This document shows positions 42,455-52,035 of a stretch of 64,000 bases of DNA, piece after piece. The DNA is from Streptomyces sp. NBC_00820 (GTDB lineage: Bacteria > Actinomycetota > Actinomycetes > Streptomycetales > Streptomycetaceae), in NCBI RefSeq assembly GCF_036347055.1, contig NZ_CP108882.1, positions 7,986,001-8,050,000 on the forward strand, given 5' to 3'. Under the pieces are notes generated by a model. The model saw only the letters and a program-made list of their open reading frames with translations. It did not search any database and was not told where the DNA came from. A program made the translations under genes and the position numbers. Every line of letters starts with the position of its first letter. Position 1 is the first letter of the stretch.

Positions 42455-43917
42455 ACCCGACCGATGAACAGACGGCCGCGGCCGACGCCTTCCATGCCGG
42501 CCAGCACCTCGCCCTGCAGGCCGGCGCGGGTACCGGCAAAACCACCACGCTGACCCTGCTCGCCCGCATCACCAAACGCCGTGGCCGCTACCTCGCCTAC
42601 AACCGGGCCATTGCCCAGGACGCACGCGCCCGCTTCCCCGACACCGTGCAGTGCAAGACCGCCCACGCCCTCGCCTACGCCGCCGTCGGCCACCGGTACA
42701 CCCGCCGTCTGAACGCCCCCCGCCGCCCGGCCTGGCAGACCGGGCAGGCCCTCGGTATCACCAAGGCGATCCGCATCGGTGAACGTGACCTCTCACAAAA
42801 GACTCTCTCCAACGCCACGCTGCGCACCGTGGCCGGCTTCTGCCACACCGCCGATGAGACGATCACCCGCCATCACGTCCCCCGCCTGCGCGGCCTGGAG
42901 GACAAAGACCCGCACACCCAACTCGCCGCCCACATCGTGCCGTTCGCCGAGAAGGCCTGGGCCGACCTGCAGCACCCCGACGACGGGGCCGTGCGCTTCG
43001 ACCACGACCACTACCTGAAGATCTGGGCTCTCAGCCGGCCGAAGATCGACGCCGACTTCCTGCTGCTGGACGAGGCCCAGGACACCAACCCCGTCGTCGA
43101 GCAGATCTTCCTCGATCAGCGCGGCCACGCCCAGCTGGTGATGGTCGGCGACTCCGCCCAGGCCATCTACGACTGGCGCGGCGCCAAAGACGTCATGACC
43201 GGCTTCGACGGCGCCCAGCTCGTCCTGTCGCAGTCCTTCCGTTTCGGTCCCTATCTGGCCCAGGAGGCCAACCGCTGGCTGGCCATCGCGCAGGCCCCGA
43301 TCCGCCTGACCGGCGCCCCCGAGGTGTCCACCGAACTCGGGCACCTCGTCCGGCCCGACGCTGTGCTGTGCCGCACCAACGTCGGCGCCATGGCCCACGT
43401 CATGGACCTGCTGGCCGCCGGACACCGGGTGGGGCTGGCCGGGGGAGGGGACAGCCTGCGTGCCCTGGCCCTGGCCGCTCGCGACCTCAAGGAGGGCCGC
43501 CGCACCTCCCACCCCGAGCTGGTGCTGTTCCCCTCCTGGGGCGAACTACAGGACTACGCCGCCCACGACCCAGCCGGACGTGACCTGCAACCGCTGGTCG
43601 ACCTCGTCGACACCCATGGCACCGACGCCATCCTGGCCGCCCTCGCTCACCTCACGCCAGAGCAACAGGCCGAGGTGACCGTGTCAACCGCCCACAAGGC
43701 CAAAGGCCGTGAATGGCCCTGCGTGAAGATCGCCGACGACTTCACCCCGCCGAAGGACACCGACCAGCACGACGACACCGGCCGCCCCGTCCCCGGACCG
43801 ATCAGCGACAGCGAAGCCCGGCTCGCCTATGTCGCCGTCACCCGCGCTCGCCGGCGCCTCGACCTCGGCGGCCTCTCCTGGATCCACGAGCACCCCGACG
43901 GCACCCCGCCCAGCTAG
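42451..43917 (+). CDS. UvrD/Rep-like superfamily 1 helicase
   Basis: 488 residues. Motif Q/I: 'NPTDEQTAAADAF' and GAGTGKTTTL (25-34); motif II LLLDEAQDTNP; motif III MVGDSAQAIYDWRGA; motif IV QSFRFGPYLA; motif V STAHKAKGREW; motif VI YVAVTRARRRLD. It is shorter than chromosomal UvrD (about 700 residues) and resembles compact SF1 helicases on mobile elements. The expected role is 3'-5' DNA unwinding in replication, repair or phage defence. Its start overlaps the upstream stop. Confidence 0.85.
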   Translation: MNPTDEQTAAADAFHAGQHLALQAGAGTGKTTTLTLLARITKRRGRYLAYNRAIAQDARARFPDTVQCKTAHALAYAAVGHRYTRRLNAPRRPAWQTGQALGITKAIRIGERDLSQKTLSNATLRTVAGFCHTADETITRHHVPRLRGLEDKDPHTQLAAHIVPFAEKAWADLQHPDDGAVRFDHDHYLKIWALSRPKIDADFLLLDEAQDTNPVVEQIFLDQRGHAQLVMVGDSAQAIYDWRGAKDVMTGFDGAQLVLSQSFRFGPYLAQEANRWLAIAQAPIRLTGAPEVSTELGHLVRPDAVLCRTNVGAMAHVMDLLAAGHRVGLAGGGDSLRALALAARDLKEGRRTSHPELVLFPSWGELQDYAAHDPAGRDLQPLVDLVDTHGTDAILAALAHLTPEQQAEVTVSTAHKAKGREWPCVKIADDFTPPKDTDQHDDTGRPVPGPISDSEARLAYVAVTRARRRLDLGGLSWIHEHPDGTPPS

Positions 43918-44268
43918 GGGCCGCCCTCAGCGATCATGGGACGGTGGGTCACGATGAGGCGGTTCACCGTCATGAAGCCACCAGCCAAGAGCGGAAGCCG
44001 TTCACTCCACCGACACCGAGGACCGTGACAGGCAGACGCAGTCGGCGGGCCATTGACGGGGCGGTCCAAAGTACTCGGATCGGGACGCCGCAAGTCCACA
44101 CAGCCGAAGGACGCGGTTGGCCAAAGCGCACGGCAGCGCCTCGGCTCGCCACGGAGAAAACAACGTCAACGACAGTCCGCGACCCCGCGTTGGCGGCCAC
44201 GCCGAATGGGCTTTCATCGAAGATCGTCAGGCTTGGGCCTCTCGCGGCGGCCCTGCTCGGGTTCTCCG
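43918..44268. other. Gap between convergent genes
   Basis: 350 bases between the UvrD-like gene and the end of the Avs-like gene. Minus-strand frames exist but none has a family pattern. This is a plausible junction between mobile units; no repeat was identified. Confidence 0.35.
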
Positions 44269-47200
44269 CTATCTGAAGCTTCTCCTGAGTGCGGTGACGG
44301 TTGTTCCCGGTGTCCGTTGCCCATCTGCGGCGTGGCCCGCCGTCTGGCTGAATTCCCTCCAGATACGGGGGTGTTCGGGTGTGACGGTCTGCCGCTCGCC
44401 GCGCATCCCCTGGACCAGGCAGTGGCCGCTTCGTTGGAGCCGCTGTTCGAGCCACTCCCGGGAGACAAGGAGGCTGTGGGCCGTGCCGGTTGGGCGGTCC
44501 CACGACAGGTACTGCACTTGGAGCCGCCCGTCGGTGTCGTACCAGAAGGGGTGGTCGGGGTCCCGTTGGAGTCCGCTGTCTCTCAGGAGCGGGTCATTGA
44601 GCAGCGTCACGGATACGGGTGCGTCGAGGGAGCAGTCGTAGCCTTGTGCACCCCAGCTGTAGGTCTGGGTGGTCGGGATAGCCGTTACGGGTTGCCCGGC
44701 GGGGTCTGCGGCGTGGTCGATCTGGGCTTGCGGCTGTGCGGCAAGGGTGCGCTCCAGCCAGGTGTCCTCGTCGTCGACGGGGCCGTCTGCCCACTGCTCT
44801 GCGAGGTCTGCCAGGGACTCGGTTCGCTTCGTTTCTCTCTTCTCCCTCCAGATGGCGAGGGCGTCGACGGGCTCGGCGGCAGCAGCTGGTGCGGGGGTTG
44901 TCTCCGGCGTGGCCAGGTCGTCGTCATCGACTGGACCATCGAGGCCATCCGGCCTGTCGGGGCCGGGGCCGGGTTCTTGGTCCGAGTACTGGAAGGTACT
45001 CACGTGCCAGGTATCGGGTTCAGGGTCCGTCCAGGGGCCGGGCACGGTGGGGAAATCGGCGAACAGGAGGCTGTGGCGGTCGGGTCCTTCGGGCATCAGC
45101 CGGTTCGTGAGGGAGCGGCCCTTGAGCCATGTGAGCAGACTGGTGAACTGGTCGTCGGAAACGGTCCAGCTCGTGACGCGGTGCCACTGCTCAGCCTGTC
45201 CATGGGTGATGCTCCAGCCTCGGCCGTCGTGGTCATCCGTGGCCTGTTCGTCGAGCACGACCCACTCCCTGCCCTGGCTGTCGGTCCGGACGGCCAGTTC
45301 CTCGAGACCGGGCAGGTTGTTCGGACGGCTGATCCACTCGTCGATCCCGTCGTCGTCCGGCAGTGCCGGGACAGGCGGTGCGAGAGGGTGCGCAGGGTCG
45401 GCGGGCGGAAAGGTTGCGTTGTCCGCTTCGCTGTGGCCGCTTGCGTCGTCGGCAGCGTCGAACGGGTGGCGGGCCGGAGGGAGGGAGGGATCGATGTCGA
45501 GCAGGGACAGCCGTGCCGCTCCCTCGTATTGGGCGGCGTCGTGCTCAGAGGTCCGGTGGGGGTGACGGTGGTTCGCCAGCCGCTCCACCAACTCGTGGAG
45601 GGCCATCCACTGGTACTTCTTGCCGATCCGTTCGCCCTTGTGGGACTGGCGGCCGCCGGACATGCGTCCACGGGTAGCGTCGAATTCGGCGAAGAGCTCG
45701 GGCGACCATCCAAGGTCGGCGACGCGGGCGAGCACCCACCTCGCGGCCCACGCAGCGTCCACCTCGGTTTCAGCGAGGCGTTCGTCGTCGGCGGGCGGCA
45801 CCCGGCAGTCCCGCAGCAGCGCGTACTGGCCCCGGTCGAGGACCTGCTGCGCCTTCCACCCGGTGAGGAGCTGCGCGACCGCGGCCGACGTGCCCAGGGC
45901 AGGCCGGACGGACTCCGGGAGGCTTTCTGCGAAAGCCGGGATACGGTCGGTGTCCACCGAGACCGGATCATCGCGGCGCTGCCACGATGGCCGGCGGGGA
46001 TAGCCGGACGCCAGAGGCAGCATGCTGAAGTGGTGGACGGTCGGACGGACTTCGTAGTCCGCGAAGTCTCCCAGCGATGACAGGGACGAGCGAATCGATC
46101 CCCACAGGGGCCTGTCTTCCTCCCGCCGTGGGAAGAGATCGTCAAGAGCCTCCTCCGCAGGGGCCTGACCGATGTCCGGGCAGGCATGCGGATGCCTGAC
46201 CACCCCAGCTTCTTCGTCAGTGATGATCCTTGCGCCGTGCGCCATGGTGACAATGCGGGTCGCCGCATCGCACAGCAGCGCGTTCCTCGAGGCGTGCGCG
46301 GGCGAATCGGTATCACCGTAGACGTACTCGGTGATCCGCCGCGCAACCTGACCCAGGAGGCCGCGCTGCCACTCGCTCCCGCCACGCCGGGCCACCACCC
46401 CGTACGCGACCCACACCAGGCGCTCGAAGAGGTAGGGGTCGTCCACCTTCTCGGCGTCCTCGTGCAGGAATCTGTCCAGGAGAGACACGAGAACGTCCCC
46501 GTGCGACAGAAGCAGTTGCCCGAGGGCTTTGGTCGCACGGTCCCGGAGAAACCGGTTGGAGGACGTGAGGGCCCAAACAAGCGTCGTGGCCGCCAGCCGG
46601 GCCACTTCCTCGGTGTCGCCAGGCGCTGTCACGGGCCGGCCTGTCCGGGCCCCGAGCCGGGGTCGGGCCGGACGGGACGCGGGGTGGAGATCCTGCGGGG
46701 TGGGGTACTGCTCGGCCCAGCGCAGCAGCCGGTGCAGTGCCGTGACGTCCCACACCATCGGGTAAGTCTCGACACCCCACCATGCGTCGCGTTCGGGCCG
46801 CGGCCTCCTCGCCAGCACCCGGTGGAGACGGTCGGCGTTCAGCAGATGCCCCGGCTCAGCGGTGACCGCCAGGACAGCCTCCAGTACGTCGGAGTTGCGT
46901 CCGTGACGGGCGGCCGTCTCGTTGAGGAGCGCGATGGTGCGTTCGTTGACACTCCGTGTGCTGCGCAGGGGAAGCGTTTCCAAAAAGCTCCGGGCCAGCA
47001 GATAGTGCTGCATGTCCGCACGGCCGTCGGGCCCGGATGTGTCCGTCGCGGGCCCGGGAGGGGAAGCCAGGAGGTCGATGAGCTCCGTGTCGGCCTGCTC
47101 GGGCAGGAGAATCGACGCGGCCTCCTGATAGTTCGGGGAGGCCTCACGCAGCCAGTTCCGCAGAGGGGAGCCGGCGGCCAGATGCCGGCCCTGACGGAGC

Positions 47201-49299
47201 GACTCGATCTCGTCCTGGTGGGCAGCGAAGACCGACCGCACGACGCGGTCGTCGCTGAACGCCTGGTAGGGGAAACCGATGCCGCTACCGGCCTCGGCCC
47301 CGTAGGTCCGCTCGTTGGACACGATGCCCTGAGCGAGGAGCTGCCCGAGCATGGTGTCCGGCCATGCCGTGGCCGCAGGAGCGCAGGCGTCGGCAAGGTC
47401 ACGGGCCTCGCCACGCGGAAGCACGGAAAGGTGTTCGGCGGCCATGCGCGAGGCAAGAGCATCTACCGCACGGTGCACGGGCCGCTCAAGAGGGTCCAGC
47501 CCCAGCCGGGTACAGATGGCCTCCGCCCGGTGATCGACATAGGCGTCGAACACCGCGCTACGGTCACGCGGACGGCCGCCCGAGCCGGCTGTACTCTGGT
47601 TCCGGCTCCTGCTCAGACTGTCCGCGTACAGCTTCACGAACAGCGGGTTGGTGAAGACCGAGGCAAGCAGGGGCGTGTTGGGAAGAGCAGCCGGATTCCT
47701 CCGAAGGTAGCTCTCAAGGCCTTCCATCTCCCGGCCCGCGAAGCCGGAGTGCACCGAAGCCGGCCCGTCGAAACGGTCCGGCACCACGAGGGAACTGAAG
47801 GTCGAACGGCAGGACACCGTCAGAGCGATGTGCCGGTACCCGGCCAGATGCCCCTGGAGAGCGAGCAGTTCACTCTTCCAGTGCCCGGCATCGGCGGAGT
47901 CATTGAGGGCATCGATGATCAACAGGAAGCGGCACCCGCTGGCCGCGCCCGCGGCGTCCATCGCCTGGAGGAAGTCCCGCTCGGGCAGCTGGCCCAGCCC
48001 GCACCTCTGCGCGATCTCGCTCAAGGTCCTGTGCCCGCTGAGCTCCTGCCCGAACACCACCAGTGCCGGCCGACCTTCGTCCACAGCCCTTCGCGCGGCA
48101 TCGACCAGCAGATGCGTCTTGCCCTGGCCGGCTTCCCCCAACAGCAGCCACGCTCCCTTCTCCGCTGCTTGGGCAGCGCTGCCCCGCAGCAGGGCCAGTA
48201 CCTGCTCGCAGGCGTTGCTGGCACGAGCGAGGGCACCCTCACGCATCGACTCCACGCTCTCGGACGCTGTCCGGGCGCTGCTTGTGCGCGGCTGTGACAG
48301 AGGCGGTGCCGGAACGTCACCGCTCCCGGTCGGTTCCCCGACGAACCGGTCGGCCAAGCCGCTGAATTCACCCAGCCGATTCAGCATGTCCTCAGCCACA
48401 GCAACTGCCTGCTCGGCGGGGAAACCAGAACCCGCGGATGCCGCAGACAGGTCCTGGACCAAAGCGTCCGCGCCCTCCCGCAGCGGAGGCGTCCACAACC
48501 GCACCCACTGCGACAGCGCTTCGTGCGCTGGACTGCTGTCCGGCGCGGGATAGCGGTCACGCCACCACGACATCTCGGCCAGGAGCGTCTCGACAACGGC
48601 CCGCAGGTCCCGGGCCCGCTGTGCGAATTGCCGCAGAAATTCCTGTGGCAGGGCGCACGCGTCCGCCACCTGAGCCAGTGGCAACGCCACGTGATGTTCG
48701 GGCGTGTACCGCGACTCGGCCAGACGCTCAGCAAGCGTGACCTGTTCTCGGAACCACTCCGTGCCCAGTGCGCGATTCTCGAAGAAGAACCACTGGCGTC
48801 CCTCGTTACCGGGCCGGGTCAGGCGTTCCAGCAGTTCGCCACCACCGACATAGCGGATGTCGACACCGGCGAGACCGGGCAGTTCCTCCTTCCACTTGGC
48901 GATGTGGATGTTCCACCGCTCCCGTGCGCCGGTACGCGGCTTCCCGCTCGGGGTGAAAGGGGCGGGGTCGGAGAGGTCGAAGGGCGTCAGGAACTCAAGC
49001 CGGACGATTTTGCGGTGGGCGATGTTCTCGCCGACCGTCTTGGCGCTCTTCCTCGCCTGAGGGAGCAAGTCCTCGATGCGCTGGACGAACTTGACCTGGT
49101 ATCCGTGTGCGGCGCTGCCGTCGGGCGCCTGGTTGTACCATTCGACACCGCCGTCCGGGGCAGCCGTCTTGATCGTCTCCCAGCCTGGAGGGGCTGCCTC
49201 GCGCAGCTGGAAGCACAGTTCTTCAAAGGCGCGATGCTGGCTCCCGTCCCACTCCCGGATGCTCTGCCAGTTGTGCGCCCTGCCGCCGTTCTCCGCCAC
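44269..49299 (-). CDS. Avs-like STAND NTPase with Mrr-like nuclease
   Basis: 1676 residues, start GTG 49299 with GAGGA upstream. The N terminus is a PD-(D/E)XK restriction-like domain: FEELCFQL at 25-32, PDGGVEWY at 48-55, GYQVKF at 66-71 (Gln-x-Lys catalytic pattern). Walker A GEAGQGKT is at 388-395 and Walker B LLIIDALND at 459-467. About 900 residues of helical repeats follow, then an acidic linker and a C-terminal 'FWYDTDGRLQVQYLSWDRP' domain. Known Avs proteins recognise phage terminase or portal and then degrade DNA. It is the last gene of the minus-strand defence island. Type not assigned; the C-terminal beta-rich region is unusual. Confidence 0.75.
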   Translation of the reverse strand: MAENGGRAHNWQSIREWDGSQHRAFEELCFQLREAAPPGWETIKTAAPDGGVEWYNQAPDGSAAHGYQVKFVQRIEDLLPQARKSAKTVGENIAHRKIVRLEFLTPFDLSDPAPFTPSGKPRTGARERWNIHIAKWKEELPGLAGVDIRYVGGGELLERLTRPGNEGRQWFFFENRALGTEWFREQVTLAERLAESRYTPEHHVALPLAQVADACALPQEFLRQFAQRARDLRAVVETLLAEMSWWRDRYPAPDSSPAHEALSQWVRLWTPPLREGADALVQDLSAASAGSGFPAEQAVAVAEDMLNRLGEFSGLADRFVGEPTGSGDVPAPPLSQPRTSSARTASESVESMREGALARASNACEQVLALLRGSAAQAAEKGAWLLLGEAGQGKTHLLVDAARRAVDEGRPALVVFGQELSGHRTLSEIAQRCGLGQLPERDFLQAMDAAGAASGCRFLLIIDALNDSADAGHWKSELLALQGHLAGYRHIALTVSCRSTFSSLVVPDRFDGPASVHSGFAGREMEGLESYLRRNPAALPNTPLLASVFTNPLFVKLYADSLSRSRNQSTAGSGGRPRDRSAVFDAYVDHRAEAICTRLGLDPLERPVHRAVDALASRMAAEHLSVLPRGEARDLADACAPAATAWPDTMLGQLLAQGIVSNERTYGAEAGSGIGFPYQAFSDDRVVRSVFAAHQDEIESLRQGRHLAAGSPLRNWLREASPNYQEAASILLPEQADTELIDLLASPPGPATDTSGPDGRADMQHYLLARSFLETLPLRSTRSVNERTIALLNETAARHGRNSDVLEAVLAVTAEPGHLLNADRLHRVLARRPRPERDAWWGVETYPMVWDVTALHRLLRWAEQYPTPQDLHPASRPARPRLGARTGRPVTAPGDTEEVARLAATTLVWALTSSNRFLRDRATKALGQLLLSHGDVLVSLLDRFLHEDAEKVDDPYLFERLVWVAYGVVARRGGSEWQRGLLGQVARRITEYVYGDTDSPAHASRNALLCDAATRIVTMAHGARIITDEEAGVVRHPHACPDIGQAPAEEALDDLFPRREEDRPLWGSIRSSLSSLGDFADYEVRPTVHHFSMLPLASGYPRRPSWQRRDDPVSVDTDRIPAFAESLPESVRPALGTSAAVAQLLTGWKAQQVLDRGQYALLRDCRVPPADDERLAETEVDAAWAARWVLARVADLGWSPELFAEFDATRGRMSGGRQSHKGERIGKKYQWMALHELVERLANHRHPHRTSEHDAAQYEGAARLSLLDIDPSLPPARHPFDAADDASGHSEADNATFPPADPAHPLAPPVPALPDDDGIDEWISRPNNLPGLEELAVRTDSQGREWVVLDEQATDDHDGRGWSITHGQAEQWHRVTSWTVSDDQFTSLLTWLKGRSLTNRLMPEGPDRHSLLFADFPTVPGPWTDPEPDTWHVSTFQYSDQEPGPGPDRPDGLDGPVDDDDLATPETTPAPAAAAEPVDALAIWREKRETKRTESLADLAEQWADGPVDDEDTWLERTLAAQPQAQIDHAADPAGQPVTAIPTTQTYSWGAQGYDCSLDAPVSVTLLNDPLLRDSGLQRDPDHPFWYDTDGRLQVQYLSWDRPTGTAHSLLVSREWLEQRLQRSGHCLVQGMRGERQTVTPEHPRIWREFSQTAGHAADGQRTPGTTVTALRRSFR

Positions 49300-49589
49300 T
49301 GCCGTCCTCAGACCGTTCTGCCGCCCCGTCGCGCATGAAATTCCAGCGTAGAGGGCCAGACTGACAGGCGAGAGCGTGCCACTGCCGGGGGACGGCAGGT
49401 GCGGGCAGTTCCGCTGCGGTTGGACCTGCAGATGCCGTCAGCGGTTCGAGGCCGAGTGTTGCCACGATGCTGGCTGCTGGGCAGTACGTAAGGGGGCAGG
49501 CCTGTGGTGAACTCGCCCTGACTTTAGCCTGGTTCCCGCTGTACTGGCTTCTCAGACGGCATGGGCGCAGTGATGTGACCGAGTTCGGA

Positions 49590-50834
49590 CTATCGTCGTC
49601 GTCCCGTGCGCGGTCTGGCCCTGGCTGTGGTGGGGCGGCCGATGGTGCGACCGCGGCTGAACCCGAGGCGGTCGCTGAATTCGCCGGCCTTTGCGAGTTC
49701 GATCTCGTACCGCGGCTCGAAGTGATCGTCCGTGACGCTCAGACCGCTGATCCGGTAGTGGAAGAAGGACTTGATGCCGGGACGAGAGCGCCCGCCGGTG
49801 CGGTCGTAGACGTACAGATACTCCTGCGCGACCCCGTCCTCGCGTCTTTTGAAACGCAGGGCATAGGGCTCAACCAGGCGCTGCCGCCCCTCGTAGGTCA
49901 GGAGCATCAGTTTCTGCTCGGCACCGGCCTCCATGATCGGTGTCCGTAGGTGCGCTGGATAGAAGGCGGCTTGAGTGCTGTGGCCGGTGCGGAAATCGGC
50001 GAAGAGTAGGTCCAGTTCGCTTTTCCAGCGTGCCACCGTGCTGGTGAACTCAGGCAGGCTGTCACGGGCGCAGGTGATCGTCGTGTCCCACAGGGACTGC
50101 ATGCCGTCGAAGGGAATGGCAGTGAGCAGGTTCAGGGCCGCAGCGGGGCTGGGAGAGAAGATGGTCTTCCGGAGGAACGTTCTGACCAGGCTGCGCCGGT
50201 TGACGGGGATCTCACTGTTGACGAACGTCGAATAGGTGAGGTCGAACAAGTCGCGGATGGAGCGGCGCTGCAGGAGACACTTGAGTTTGTCCGCAAGAGC
50301 CTCTTCCAAGCTGATCACCGTCAGGTCCGCAGTGCAGGCCGCATGGTCGCTGTAGGGGTGAATGAGCGTGCGCGACTGCGGGGGCAGTTGAAGGCGGGTG
50401 AACTCGGTGACGTCCAGGTGCAGGGTCACAGGCATGCTGCTGGTCGTGCCGTAGAAGTCGGTGAAGAGCAACTGGTACGTGTAGACCGTCTGTTCCCGGT
50501 TGATCCTGTGCCTGCTGAGCTGCTCAGTGCGATCGAGATGGAACTGGACCCCTGTTCTGGCCTGCGCCATCCGCCCGATCTCGTTGAGCGCTTCACGGAA
50601 GTCCTGGGCGTCGATAGGGCCGGGGGAGGCGAAATCGAGATCTTCGGAGAAGCGCGTCGCCCCGAAATACCCCTTCCGTAAAGCGTTTCCGCCCTTGAGG
50701 ACGAGACGGTCGGCGAGCCGGCTCTCTCCGTAGAGCCCGGCGAGGAACCAGCCGAAGACGTAGTCCCGCTGAACATGGGACGGGTCGACTCCGAGTTCCG
50801 CGCTTTTCGCGTCGATCTCGTCACGGCTGATCAT
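49590..50834 (-). CDS. AbiEii-type nucleotidyltransferase with WYL-like tail
   Basis: 414 residues from ATG 50834 with GGGAGAGG five bases upstream. The nucleotidyltransferase motif is clear: LKGGNALRKGYFGATRFSED then LDF (GGNALRK 48-54, SEDLDF 63-68), with 'EEALADKLKCLLQRRSIRDLFDL' as the second AbiEii signature. The last ~110 residues resemble a WYL ligand-binding domain (LVEPYALRFKRRED, YLYVYDRTGGRSRPGIKSFF, FEPRYEIE). AbiEii/MenT toxins modify tRNA ends; they normally pair with an AbiEi antitoxin, which I do not see beside it. Acquired regulation by the WYL-like part is an inference. Confidence 0.75.
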   Translation of the reverse strand: MISRDEIDAKSAELGVDPSHVQRDYVFGWFLAGLYGESRLADRLVLKGGNALRKGYFGATRFSEDLDFASPGPIDAQDFREALNEIGRMAQARTGVQFHLDRTEQLSRHRINREQTVYTYQLLFTDFYGTTSSMPVTLHLDVTEFTRLQLPPQSRTLIHPYSDHAACTADLTVISLEEALADKLKCLLQRRSIRDLFDLTYSTFVNSEIPVNRRSLVRTFLRKTIFSPSPAAALNLLTAIPFDGMQSLWDTTITCARDSLPEFTSTVARWKSELDLLFADFRTGHSTQAAFYPAHLRTPIMEAGAEQKLMLLTYEGRQRLVEPYALRFKRREDGVAQEYLYVYDRTGGRSRPGIKSFFHYRISGLSVTDDHFEPRYEIELAKAGEFSDRLGFSRGRTIGRPTTARARPRTGRRR

Positions 50835-51156
50835 GGAAAGCCTCTCCCAATGACGTGCTACCGGCGCGGCTTCCTCAGGCGACGCACAGGCGTGACCACG
50901 ATACCGGCCCTCGGCCTGATCGATTGACGGCGAGCGTTCTCGTGGATGCAACTCCTGCCTGCTGTCGGGGTCTGTTCACCTGGACCGGATGGCGTGCACG
51001 CTGCTGTGCCGCATTCGGTCCCAAAACGGGCTCAACGGGGCGACCGGGGAGGACGATTCCAGGGACGCCGCCGAGTCACGCACAGGACCGAGCTGAGATA
51101 AAGCGCGGATCGCTCACGCTGACCGGAATAGTTGACTGGACCGTCTGCAAAGCAAG
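50835..51156. other. Promoter region of the AbiEii-type gene
   Basis: 322 bases with no supported gene on either strand. It separates the CD-NTase stop from the AbiEii start, so the nucleotidyltransferase gene probably has its own promoter here. Confidence 0.4.
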
Positions 51157-52026
51157 TCAGCGGCTGGGGAAACGGCCCCCGAAGAGCAGACTGAGATAGG
51201 TGAACGCGGTGGCGTGATCGTCCTTGTGATAAGCGTCGAGTGCCTTCCTGGCGCGGATTGCTCCCGTCCTGAGCTTGGAGAGTGCGTCTTGACGAGTCGC
51301 ATCGCTGGAGCATGCGGCGAAGCGTCCGGCTTTGTTCTTGGGGTCGTTCATGGACGCGAGTTGATGGTCATCCAGCTTCTCCAGGAGACCGCATATGTCC
51401 CAGACCGCGATGAAGTTCGGCTCACCTGCCATGTACTGGGCGGCGCGCATCTCCAGGTAGAAGGAGGAGACCGGCACGTTGTTGTAGTACTTCCAGGCCT
51501 TGGCCAACCGGGCGAGCTTCTTGGCGCCGCCGACCGCAACAGGCCGCTGGTTGACTTCGTTCACGTACTCCAGGTGCGCCGTGGGGGCGGTGTCCATCCA
51601 CCCGCCGGCGGCTCCGGGGATGTCGTAGACCGACGTGTCACCACCGCGAAATGTAAGAAAAGCGGGAAGAACCTCCCATGTCTCCGCGCCGGCAGTGAAT
51701 CGAATCTGGACTGTAGGGCGCCGTATGACGACCTGGGTGGAGGGAAAACTCGCCTGGAGAGCCGACTTCACCCAGCCCAGGGCGGTGTCCGAACTGTTCG
51801 GGCGGCCTGCCTTGATGCTGGCCAGAAGATCTACGTCGCAGTGCCCGCGGACCCCCGTCCCATGAGTGAACGACCCTGTCTCTCGGAACAGAGATACTCC
51901 GAAGGCCGCGGCCTGCAACGAGGTCTCCACACTGCGCCGATGGCGCGCCTTGGCGTCGCGCTCGCCCGCGGTGGGCGTCAACTGCTGCAAGAAGAGGTCG
52001 AACCCCTGATTCACGGAGAGTGCCAT
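51157..52026 (-). CDS. CD-NTase (cGAS/DncV-like), CBASS
   Basis: 289 residues. The active site is G51-S52 followed by D64-x-D66 in TGSFTHGTGVRGHCDVDLLA, and an acidic residue (E118) in 'TWEVLPAF' at the third metal position. A C-terminal helical OAS-like domain follows (AHLEYVNEVNQRPVAVGGAK, 'LAKAWKYYNNV'). On phage infection such enzymes make cyclic di- or oligonucleotides that switch on an effector. The gene starts 9 bases after the SLATT gene, so the two form a minimal two-gene CBASS-like operon with no HORMA, TRIP13, Cap2 or Cap3. Confidence 0.8.
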   Translation of the reverse strand: MALSVNQGFDLFLQQLTPTAGERDAKARHRRSVETSLQAAAFGVSLFRETGSFTHGTGVRGHCDVDLLASIKAGRPNSSDTALGWVKSALQASFPSTQVVIRRPTVQIRFTAGAETWEVLPAFLTFRGGDTSVYDIPGAAGGWMDTAPTAHLEYVNEVNQRPVAVGGAKKLARLAKAWKYYNNVPVSSFYLEMRAAQYMAGEPNFIAVWDICGLLEKLDDHQLASMNDPKNKAGRFAACSSDATRQDALSKLRTGAIRARKALDAYHKDDHATAFTYLSLLFGGRFPSR

Positions 52027-52035
52027 ATCTGCTCT

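Noticed and set aside
49300..50834. AbiEi antitoxin gene near the AbiEii-type gene
   Set aside because: The spacers on both sides (49300-49589 and 50835-51156) hold no frame with AbiEi-like winged-helix features.
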